Assembly: GCA_003541445.1 (NCBI GenBank) | Contig: DPMO01000127.1 | Location: forward strand, 1-5,659 | Direction of reading: 5' to 3' | Source of the DNA: Clostridiales bacterium | GTDB taxonomy: Bacteria > Bacillota > Sulfobacillia > UBA995 > UBA9673 | DNA: 5,659 bases | Part shown: positions 1 to 5,659 of the stretch, one piece after another | How positions within the stretch are numbered: position 1 is the stretch's first letter | How the letters are laid out: every line of letters begins with the position of its first letter | The notes under the pieces: generated by a model | Told to the model about the DNA's origin: nothing | What the model saw: only the letters and a program-made list of their open reading frames with translations | Database searches by the model: none | Made by a program: the position numbers and the translations under genes

Positions 1-26
1 CGCAGGCCGGGGGGCACCCCTGCCTG

Positions 27-56
27 CCGCGGCCCGGAGGCGCGCGCCGGCCGCGG
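27..56. repeat. Second GC-rich inverted repeat downstream of the operon
   Basis: Positions 27-34 and 49-56 are perfect 8-bp complements. Their 14-nt loop contains most of the 10-bp palindrome GGCGCGCGCC (39-48). Together with the hairpin at 67-102 it may be a tandem termination or mRNA 3'-end structure. No gene is supported in 1-139. Chance pairing in very GC-rich DNA is also possible. Confidence 0.4.
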
Positions 57-66
57 TCCCCAGTGA

Positions 67-102
67 AGGGGGCCGGGGCTAGCTAGGCTCCCCCGGCCCC
101 CT
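67..102 (-). terminator. Probable intrinsic-type terminator hairpin after glutamate dehydrogenase
   Basis: Positions 67-78 and 91-102 form a perfect 12-bp, almost all-G/C stem with a 12-nt loop. It starts 37 nt after the gdh stop codon. On the minus strand it is followed only by UUCACU, so a real U-tract is missing, as is common for terminators in high-GC bacteria. The position fits the end of the kor-gdh transcript. Confidence 0.65.
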
Positions 103-139
103 CCGAGCTCTGAACATCCGTGGAGCGTGGGCTCTCCCC

Positions 140-1414
140 TTAATCGAGCCAGCCCCTGACCTTCATGGCCTCGGCCACGCGGTTGACGGCGACCATGAAG
201 GCCGCCCGCCTCATGGTGACGTTCTTCGTCTTGTGCATCTGGTAGACCGCGTCGAAGGCCCGGGCCATCATGACCCTCAGCTTCTCGTTGACCTCTTCCT
301 CGGTCCAGTAGTAGTTCATGATGTTCTGGACCCACTCGAAATAGGACACGGTCACGCCGCCGGCGCTGGCCAGGATGTCGGGGATGACGAAGACACCCTT
401 CTCGGCCAGGATCTCGTCGGCCTCGGGGGTCGTCGGGCCGTTGGCGGCCTCGCTGATGATCGCCGCCTTGACCCCCTGGGCCACCTCGGCCGTTATCTGG
501 TTCTCCAGCGCGGCCGGGATGAGTATCTCACACTCGAGCTGGAGAAGTTCCTCGTTGGAGACAGGCTCCGAACCCGGGAAGCCGACGACAGACCCTGTCT
601 TCTCCTTGTGCTCGAGAACCGCCCTCGGGTCGAGGCCTTCCGCCCGGTAGATGCCGCCCTTGGAGTCGTTGACGGCGATGACCTTGGCCCCCATGTCGTG
701 GATGAGGCGCGCGGCGACACTGCCAGCGTTCCCGTACCCCTCGACGACCACGCGGGCCCCGTCGAGCTTGATTCCGAGGCGCTTGCAGGCCTCGACGGCA
801 CAGGTCACGCAGCCGCGCCCGGTGGCTTCGTTCCGGCCCGCCGAACCGCCGAGGATGAGGGGCTTGCCGGTCATGAGCCCGAAGGCGTTCCTCTCCCGCA
901 TCCGGCTGAACTCGTCGACCATCCAGGCCATTATCTGCGGGTTCGTGTAGACGTCCGGGGCGGGGATGTCCTTCTCGGGACCCACGATCTGGGAGACGTT
1001 GCGGATATAGCCCCGGCTGAGCTCCTCGAGCTCCCTCTTGGAGAGTTCCTTCGGGTTGCAGATGATGGCGCCCTTGCCCCCGCCGTAGGGCAGGCCGAGG
1101 ACGGCGCACTTGAAGGTCATCCACATCGAAAGAGCCTTGACCTCGTCGACGGAGACCTCCGTGAAGAACCGCAGGCCGCCCTTTGTCGGTCCGAGGGCGT
1201 CGTTGTGCTGGGACCGGAAACCGGTGAAGACGCGCACGGTCCCGTCGTCCATGACGACCGGGATGCTGACCTCGAGCACACGGAGAGGTTGCTTCAGGAT
1301 CTCGTAGACGGCGTCCGGCAGACCCAGCTCGGTGACCGCCCAGCGCACCTGCTTCTGCGCGATGAGGAATGGGTTCAGCGTCTCTTCAGTTCGGGCCAAA
1401 GCCTGTCCCCCCAC
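140..1414 (-). CDS. gdhA: NAD(P)-dependent glutamate dehydrogenase (hexameric type)
   Basis: Glutamate dehydrogenase catalyses glutamate + NAD(P)+ + H2O <> 2-oxoglutarate + NH4+ + NAD(P)H. The 424-residue length fits the 410-450 aa hexameric family. Substrate-site residues are in place: K78 in GPTKGG, K102, the catalytic K114 in GGGKGA, D154 in DIPAPD, and S357 in VTVSYFEW. These align with K89, K113, K125, D165 and S380 of the Clostridium symbiosum enzyme as I recall it. The Rossmann domain begins near 220 with GYGNAG (226-231). An Asp at the end of the second strand (D250, in AVNDSKGG) is compatible with NAD(H) use, but cofactor choice is not settled. The gene is 31 nt after korC, and its product is the Kor substrate. 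The GTG start at 1414 lacks a Shine-Dalgarno; a TTG at 1399, preceded by GGGGGGA, is a credible alternative giving 419 residues. Confidence 0.96.
   Translation of the reverse strand: MGGQALARTEETLNPFLIAQKQVRWAVTELGLPDAVYEILKQPLRVLEVSIPVVMDDGTVRVFTGFRSQHNDALGPTKGGLRFFTEVSVDEVKALSMWMTFKCAVLGLPYGGGKGAIICNPKELSKRELEELSRGYIRNVSQIVGPEKDIPAPDVYTNPQIMAWMVDEFSRMRERNAFGLMTGKPLILGGSAGRNEATGRGCVTCAVEACKRLGIKLDGARVVVEGYGNAGSVAARLIHDMGAKVIAVNDSKGGIYRAEGLDPRAVLEHKEKTGSVVGFPGSEPVSNEELLQLECEILIPAALENQITAEVAQGVKAAIISEAANGPTTPEADEILAEKGVFVIPDILASAGGVTVSYFEWVQNIMNYYWTEEEVNEKLRVMMARAFDAVYQMHKTKNVTMRRAAFMVAVNRVAEAMKVRGWLD
1406..1412 (-). promoter_or_regulatory. Possible ribosome binding site for an internal gdh start at TTG 1399
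   Basis: GGGGGGA lies 6 nt before the in-frame TTG at 1397-1399. The region before the outer GTG at 1414 is pyrimidine-rich and has no such motif. The protein would begin at Met-Ala-Arg-Thr-Glu-Glu. GGGGGG pairs with CCUCC only partly through G-U, so the support is moderate. Confidence 0.4.
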
Positions 1415-1445
1415 TAAGAATGAGAGATTGTGACTTCAGGTACTA

Positions 1446-2018
1446 TTACGTGTTCTCCCGACCGGGTGTTTCGGCCGACAGGCCCGTTTCGGCCAGGCGG
1501 TGACCCGCCTCCAGAGCCCTCAGGTTCAGCTCCTCGGTGCCCGCCGGGACCCGGGCCCTGACCGCCTCCCGGGCGCCCTCCCGGCTCACGACACCTGTGA
1601 GAGCCACCAGGACCCCGACCGCGACCACGGAGGCGACAATCTCCCGGCCGAGCTCGTCACGGGCCACACCGCTGATGGGGAGCTCGAAGACCCTCGCGTC
1701 GACCTCCGGCACCTCGTGGACGTGGGTGGTGTCAACGACCAGGAGGCCTCCCGGCCTGACGGTCGCGGCGTAGCGGTCGGCCGCCTCCTGGCTCATGACG
1801 AGGAGCACGTCGGGCACGGTGACCTTCGGATACCGGATGGGCTGGTCGCTGATGATGACTTCGGCCTTGCTCGCGCCGCCGCGGGACTCCGGCCCGTAGA
1901 CCTGGCTCTGGACCACGTTCCGGCCGTCGATGACGGCCGCCTCGGCCAGTATTATCCCCGCCAGGATGAGGCCCTGGCCGCCCGCACCGCTCAGCCTCAC
2001 CTGCCAGGTGCCGGACAT
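1446..2018 (-). CDS. korC: 2-oxoglutarate:ferredoxin oxidoreductase, gamma subunit
   Basis: This is the gamma subunit of the oxidoreductase complex, the domain that in this superfamily helps bind coenzyme A. The 190-residue product has the classic N-terminal glycine motif GAGGQG (11-16). SQVYGPESRGG (38-48) follows, with SKAEVIIS at 50-57; both are diagnostic of the gamma domain. DVLLVMSQEAADRY (70-83) and GGLLVVDTT (90-98) continue the fold. The C-terminal NLRALEAG (165-172) is a usual family ending. Length is normal for a separate gamma subunit (about 180-195 aa). The ATG start is backed by a near-ideal Shine-Dalgarno and overlaps the end of korB by 22 nt, consistent with coupled translation and equal subunit supply. 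It completes the korDABC set. The short Glu/Thr-rich tail after residue 180 is not conserved in character. Confidence 0.94.
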   Translation of the reverse strand: MSGTWQVRLSGAGGQGLILAGIILAEAAVIDGRNVVQSQVYGPESRGGASKAEVIISDQPIRYPKVTVPDVLLVMSQEAADRYAATVRPGGLLVVDTTHVHEVPEVDARVFELPISGVARDELGREIVASVVAVGVLVALTGVVSREGAREAVRARVPAGTEELNLRALEAGHRLAETGLSAETPGRENT

Positions 2019-2872
2019 CCGGACTCACCCCCTTCACGGTAGCCGGCGAGGGCGATGATCCGGTCGTACTCCTCCGTGTACTCGAGCTCCTCCGCGTCGC
2101 GGAAGACGCCCACGGTGAACTTGCCCTCGAGCTCCTCCGGGGTCATCCTCGCGGCCCGCTCGACGGGGACCGCCCTCTCCTTCTGCCACCGCAGGAGGTC
2201 CACGCCGCGCGGCATCTTGTTCCTCCGGCCGAAGTAGGTGGGACACTGGGTGACGGCCTCGATGAAGGCGAAGCCCTTGTGCCTGAGGCCCCCGGCGATG
2301 TAGTCGGCCAGCCTGGCCGGGAAGTAGGCGGCCCCCCGGGCCACGTAGGTGGCCCCGCAGCCGGCGGCGAGGGCGCAGAGGTCGAACGGCCGCTCGATGT
2401 GGCCGTAGGGCGCCGTGGTCGCCATAGCGTGGTAGGGGGTCATCGGGGAGTACTGGCCGCTGGTCATCCCGTAGATGGAGTTGTTGAAGCACACCACGGT
2501 GATGCCCATGTTCCGGCGGCAGGCGTGAACGAAGTGGTTGCCTCCGATGGCCGCCAGGTCCCCGTCGCCCGTGATGACGATGACCTCGAGCTCAGGTCTT
2601 GCCAGTTTGATGCCGCTGGCGAAGGCGATGGCCCGGCCGTGTGTGGTGTGCACCCCGTCGAAGTTCAGGTACCCGGCCGCCCGGGCGGCGCACCCGATGC
2701 CTGAGACGACCACGACACGCCGGGGGTCAAGCTCAAGCCTCATGATGGCCCTCACCAGAGCGCCCAGGACGATACCGTGGCCGCACCCCGGGCACCAGAG
2801 GTGGGGGAAGCGGTCCACCCTGAGGTAGGACAGCACGTCGGTCCGCCCGCTCCCGTCTTCCGGTGCCACCAA
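1997..2872 (-). CDS. korB: 2-oxoglutarate:ferredoxin oxidoreductase, beta subunit (TPP-binding)
   Basis: KorB holds the diphosphate end of thiamine pyrophosphate and one [4Fe-4S] cluster. The 291-residue product contains WCPGCGHG (26-33) and VSGIGCAAR (56-64). HTTHGRAIAFASGIKLA follows at 75-91. The TPP/Mg motif runs from GDGD (102-105) to NNSIYGMTSGQ (130-140). CPTYFGRRNK (210-219) is a signature I associate with KorB-type beta subunits. C27, C30, C61 and C210 match the four cysteines expected to bind the cluster. Numbering assumes the TTG start at 2872; the adjacent GTG at 2869 is equally or more likely and shortens the protein by one residue. The gene follows the korA stop almost directly and overlaps korC by 22 nt. 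The overall family is certain; the exact 2-oxoacid substrate is inferred. Confidence 0.94.
   Translation of the reverse strand: MVAPEDGSGRTDVLSYLRVDRFPHLWCPGCGHGIVLGALVRAIMRLELDPRRVVVVSGIGCAARAAGYLNFDGVHTTHGRAIAFASGIKLARPELEVIVITGDGDLAAIGGNHFVHACRRNMGITVVCFNNSIYGMTSGQYSPMTPYHAMATTAPYGHIERPFDLCALAAGCGATYVARGAAYFPARLADYIAGGLRHKGFAFIEAVTQCPTYFGRRNKMPRGVDLLRWQKERAVPVERAARMTPEELEGKFTVGVFRDAEELEYTEEYDRIIALAGYREGGESGCPAPGR
2025..2034 (-). promoter_or_regulatory. Ribosome binding site of korC, inside korB
   Basis: AAGGGGGTGA differs at one position from the ideal AAGGAGGTGA. It sits 6 nt before the ATG at 2018, within the 3' end of korB. It supports the overlapping korC start. Confidence 0.8.
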
Positions 2873-2873
2873 G

Positions 2874-4088
2874 TCAACTCCCCCTCTGTCCGGTGATCTC
2901 GGCGGCGATCTCCGCCGGGGTGATGAGCTCCCCGTCGACCCGACCGTAGTGCCTCACCGGGCAGCGGGCGCCCACGGCTCTCTCCACCTCGCGCGCGACC
3001 TGGCCGAGATTCATCTCCACGACGAGTATCTCGCCGCCGCCGGCGGCGAGTCCGGCGGCGAGCCGGCAGGCCTCGTCCGGGAACGGCCACAGGGTGACCA
3101 GACGCAGGAGGGCCACGTCACGGCCCTCCGCCGCCAGCCCGCGGCAGGCCTCCTCGGCGCTCCGCGCCACCGCCCCGTAGGCCACGACGACGGTGCGGCC
3201 GGCCCCTCTCCCCCGCCCCTCGGCGAGTCCCTCCGGAAGCGCCGGGCCGGAGTGCTCACCCACCGTCCACTCCACCTTGGTCAGCTCGCGCCGCCTCCGC
3301 TCGACCTTCCGGTGGAGGCGCCGGACGAGCTCCTCGGCCTTGGAGCCCTGGTGAAGCGGGTAGCCCCGCTCGTCGTGGTGGAGGCCTGTCACGTGGTAGC
3401 GGTAGCCGTCTCCGAACCTCGCCATGGGCGGGACATCGTCGGGGCCCGGGCGGTAGGGGAGGAAGTCCGGATGTCCCGGAGGGAGGTCGGGGGCCGGGCG
3501 GTCCCAGATGACGACGTCCTCCTCACGGGGCAGGACGACGTTCTCCCGCATGTGGGCGACGACCTCGTCCATGAGGAGGACGGCCGGCACTCTCAAGACC
3601 TCCGACCAGTTCACACACTCGATGACGAGGTCATAGGTCTCCTTGACCGAGGAGGGGCACATGACGACGACAGGATGGTCCCCGTGGGTTCCCCAGCGGG
3701 CCTGCATGACGTCCCCCTGGGCGGGCGATGTCGGCAGTCCTGTCGAGGGACCCGCCCTCTGGACGTTGACGATGACGCACGGCACCTCGGCCATGGCCGC
3801 GTAGCCGATGTTCTCCTGCTTGAGGGAGAAGCCGGGGCCGCTGGTGGCGGTCATGGCCTTCCGGCCCGCGAGCGACGCGCCGATGACAGCGGCCATGCTG
3901 GCTATCTCGTCTTCCATCTGGATGAACTTCCCGCCGACCTGCGGTAGGAGCCTGGCCAGGATCTCGGCTATCTCGGACGAGGGTGTTATCGGGTAGCCGG
4001 CGAAGAACCGGACCCCCGCCGTGACGGCCCCCCTCGCGCAGGCCTCGTTGCCTTGAAGGAGGACCGGGCGATCAGCTTTTCGGGGCAC
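2874..4088 (-). CDS. korA: 2-oxoglutarate:ferredoxin oxidoreductase, alpha subunit
   Basis: KorA pairs with KorB to form the catalytic core that converts 2-oxoglutarate and CoA to succinyl-CoA and CO2 with ferredoxin reduction, or the reverse. The 404-residue product has the pyruvate:ferredoxin oxidoreductase N-terminal (pyrimidine-binding) domain at about 8-195. It contains GYPITPSSEI (31-40), the QMEDE segment (57-61) holding the glutamate expected to activate TPP, ATSGPG (81-86) and QRAGPSTG (110-117). GDVMQARWGTHGDH (125-138) is strongly typical of KorA. A charged helical stretch (about 248-272) and a Gly-rich linker (about 281-298) precede the C-terminal domain. That domain carries LWPFPDE (333-339) and VVEMNLGQ (356-363), both characteristic of KorA. 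The start is GTG with GGAGG 7 nt upstream, and korB begins 1-4 nt after its TGA. Subunit identity is secure. Substrate preference for 2-oxoglutarate over another 2-oxoacid is inferred from motifs and context. Confidence 0.93.
   Translation of the reverse strand: MPRKADRPVLLQGNEACARGAVTAGVRFFAGYPITPSSEIAEILARLLPQVGGKFIQMEDEIASMAAVIGASLAGRKAMTATSGPGFSLKQENIGYAAMAEVPCVIVNVQRAGPSTGLPTSPAQGDVMQARWGTHGDHPVVVMCPSSVKETYDLVIECVNWSEVLRVPAVLLMDEVVAHMRENVVLPREEDVVIWDRPAPDLPPGHPDFLPYRPGPDDVPPMARFGDGYRYHVTGLHHDERGYPLHQGSKAEELVRRLHRKVERRRRELTKVEWTVGEHSGPALPEGLAEGRGRGAGRTVVVAYGAVARSAEEACRGLAAEGRDVALLRLVTLWPFPDEACRLAAGLAAGGGEILVVEMNLGQVAREVERAVGARCPVRHYGRVDGELITPAEIAAEITGQRGS
2878..2884 (-). promoter_or_regulatory. 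Ribosome binding site of korB
   Basis: GGGGGAG overlaps the last codons of korA. It is 5 nt before a TTG (2872) and 8 nt before the next codon, GTG (2869). The spacing and the better start codon slightly favour GTG. Confidence 0.55.
3030..3062. repeat. Perfect 21-nt palindrome plus 11-bp direct repeat inside korA
   Basis: Positions 3030-3039 and 3041-3050 are perfect 10-bp inverted complements around one central base. The 11-mer CCGGCGGCGAG at 3040-3050 recurs at 3052-3062, a 12-nt period. It encodes the repetitive Leu-Ala-Ala-Gly segment at KorA residues about 343-353. The likely cause is Ala/Gly codon bias in high-GC DNA. Confidence 0.5.
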
Positions 4089-4329
4089 GTCTCTTCCTCC
4101 GGACGCTCACCGCGAAGTCGGGGCAGAGCTGCTCACATATCTGGCAGGAGGTGCACTCTTCGGGGCGGGCGATGATAGGGTGACCTTCCTCGTCGGCGTC
4201 GAAGACCTTCTTGGGGCAGAACTCGATACAGATGCCGCAGGCCTTGCACCACTCACGTCTGATGCTGACGGGCGGCTCCACGGGCTCCGTCACCGGAGAC
4301 CGTGAGTCGGCCCCGGTTTCGTTGGGCAT
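4072..4329 (-). CDS. korD: 2-oxoglutarate:ferredoxin oxidoreductase, delta subunit (2x[4Fe-4S] ferredoxin-like)
   Basis: This 85-residue protein is the electron-transfer subunit of a four-subunit 2-oxoacid:ferredoxin oxidoreductase. It passes electrons between the TPP-bearing catalytic subunits and soluble ferredoxin. Two complete CxxCxxCxxxCP motifs are present: C28, C31, C34, C38 and C59, C62, C65, C69. These are sufficient for two [4Fe-4S] clusters. Residues 1-22 form a polar, proline- and acid-rich leader, and the C-terminus ends in a basic tail (RRKRR). The ATG start has a GGGAGGGG sequence 10 nt upstream. It is the first gene of the kor set, and its last 17 nt overlap the start of korA, suggesting translational coupling. 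Alone it would only be called a ferredoxin; the delta-subunit name rests on the adjacent korABC. Confidence 0.92.
   Translation of the reverse strand: MPNETGADSRSPVTEPVEPPVSIRREWCKACGICIEFCPKKVFDADEEGHPIIARPEECTSCQICEQLCPDFAVSVRRKRRAPKS
4096..4100 (-). promoter_or_regulatory. Ribosome binding site of korA, inside korD
   Basis: GGAGG lies 7 nt before the GTG at 4088, within the 3' coding part of korD. It fixes the korA start and the 17-nt gene overlap. Confidence 0.75.
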
Positions 4330-4394
4330 GTCCCGGCTTCCCCTCCCACGGTAAGGCCAGAGCTTTGGTCCCTCGGTTGCCGCACGCTCGTGCT

Positions 4395-4667
4395 CTAGTC
4401 ACGGACCGAAGCGATGCCGCTCCGGTCCATCTCGATCTCGACCTTGTCGGCAATCTTGACGACGATGAACTCCTTCTTGACCAAGGTTATGACGCCCCGG
4501 ATACCGCCGACGGTGACGACCTTGTCACCCTTCTTGAGGTTGTCGAGCATCTCTTTCCTCTTCTTCTGCTCGATGGACTGAGGGCGCCAGATGAGAAGGT
4601 AGAAGACGACGAAGATGATGATGAAGGGGAAAGCGAGGCCGAAGAGCTGGCTCAGGTCAGTGGACAA
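4395..4667 (-). CDS. yajC: Sec translocon accessory protein YajC
   Basis: YajC is a small inner-membrane protein that associates with SecDF and SecYEG during protein export. The 90-residue product has the standard family build. A short N-terminus leads into one transmembrane helix at about residues 8-27, then the hallmark RPQ at 28-30. A lysine-rich cytoplasmic segment follows (about 31-46), with the conserved GDKVVTVGGIRG at 47-58 and a C-terminal beta-rich domain. Length is typical (about 85-115 aa). The start is TTG, chosen because an AAGGAGG sits 9 nt upstream. The gene lies 60 nt after tgt, the usual partner order, but secD and secF do not follow; the kor genes begin 65 nt after its TAG stop. 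Whether yajC shares a transcript with kor cannot be told from the sequence. Confidence 0.95.
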   Translation of the reverse strand: MSTDLSQLFGLAFPFIIIFVVFYLLIWRPQSIEQKKRKEMLDNLKKGDKVVTVGGIRGVITLVKKEFIVVKIADKVEIEMDRSGIASVRD

Positions 4668-4676
4668 TCCCGGTGT

Positions 4677-4683
4677 CCTCCTT
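4677..4683 (-). promoter_or_regulatory. Ribosome binding site of yajC (AAGGAGG)
   Basis: AAGGAGG stands 9 nt before the TTG at 4667. This strong match to the 16S anti-Shine-Dalgarno supports the unusual TTG as the true start of yajC. Confidence 0.8.
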
Positions 4684-4687
4684 CTCC

Positions 4688-4710
4688 GGTCCGCCAGGTG
4701 ACCGCGGACC
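4688..4710 (-). promoter_or_regulatory. Hairpin in the tgt-yajC gap, just upstream of the yajC ribosome binding site
   Basis: Positions 4688-4694 and 4704-4710 are perfect 7-bp inverted complements enclosing a 9-nt loop. In the minus-strand transcript the hairpin ends 4 nt before the yajC Shine-Dalgarno and is preceded by AAAA. It could be an mRNA stability or processing element, or it could modulate yajC translation. On this strand no U-tract follows it, so it is not a standard terminator for tgt. The structure is visible in the sequence; the role is a guess. Confidence 0.35.
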
Positions 4711-4727
4711 TTTTGGGGCTTCGGCGG

Positions 4728-5659
<932 letters not shown>

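Noticed and set aside
233..1417. Long plus-strand open frame (394 codons) antisense to glutamate dehydrogenase
   Set aside because: It mirrors the codons of a certain gene, is rich in Asp/Val/Leu/Gly/Arg as expected from the antisense of high-GC coding DNA, and shows no recognisable domain.
1415..1470. A promoter for gdh in the korC-gdh gap
   Set aside because: CACAAT resembles a -10 box weakly, but no matching -35 element is present at a proper distance; the support is too poor to annotate.
2949..3947. Plus-strand open frame (332 codons) antisense to korA
   Set aside because: Same artefact of GC-rich third positions: His/Asp/Arg/Gly-rich composition, no motifs, and wholly inside korA.
4382..4393. 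Small inverted repeat just after the yajC stop
   Set aside because: Only a 4-5 bp stem with a 2-4 nt loop and no T-run; expected by chance at this base composition.
4688..4714. Hairpin followed by TTTT on the plus strand as a terminator
   Set aside because: There is no plus-strand gene for it to serve, the stem is only 7 bp and the T-run only 4. The minus-strand reading next to the yajC binding site is more relevant.

Overview
This is a high-GC bacterial segment in which every convincing gene lies on the minus strand, read from high to low coordinates: tgt (partial) > yajC > korD > korA > korB > korC > glutamate dehydrogenase. The organism is very probably a bacterium, because YajC is a bacterial protein, the Tgt has the bacterial zinc site, and Shine-Dalgarno sequences close to AAGGAGGTGA precede several genes. 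The four-subunit, ferredoxin-dependent 2-oxoacid oxidoreductase points to an anaerobic, possibly thermophilic lifestyle. Frequent GTG and TTG starts and strong G/C at third codon positions would fit a deep-branching actinobacterial or high-GC clostridial-type lineage. That placement is inference and cannot be settled from this window.

Layout. Positions 4728-5659 hold the tRNA-guanine transglycosylase gene, whose 5' end lies beyond the window edge. A 60-nt gap with a 7-bp hairpin leads to yajC (4395-4667). After another 65 nt comes korDABC (4329 down to 1446), four tightly packed genes with two stop/start overlaps and near-zero spacing. A 31-nt gap leads to a hexameric-type glutamate dehydrogenase gene (140-1414). 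Positions 1-139 contain no supported gene. They hold a perfect 12-bp GC-rich hairpin that probably ends the operon, and a second GC palindrome beyond it.

Function. Tgt inserts the queuosine precursor preQ1 into tRNA, and YajC is an accessory of the Sec translocon. In many bacteria these two are followed by secD and secF, but here a 2-oxoglutarate module follows instead. Glutamate dehydrogenase interconverts glutamate and 2-oxoglutarate plus ammonia. KorABCD interconverts 2-oxoglutarate plus CoA and succinyl-CoA plus CO2, with electrons going to or from ferredoxin. Together they form a glutamate <> 2-oxoglutarate <> succinyl-CoA node, usable for amino-acid fermentation or, in reverse, for reductive carbon and nitrogen assimilation.

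All the genes belong to well-known families. I see no CRISPR array, mobile element, RNA gene or unfamiliar system. The points worth a second look are the gene order, the start-site choices and the intergenic RNA structures.
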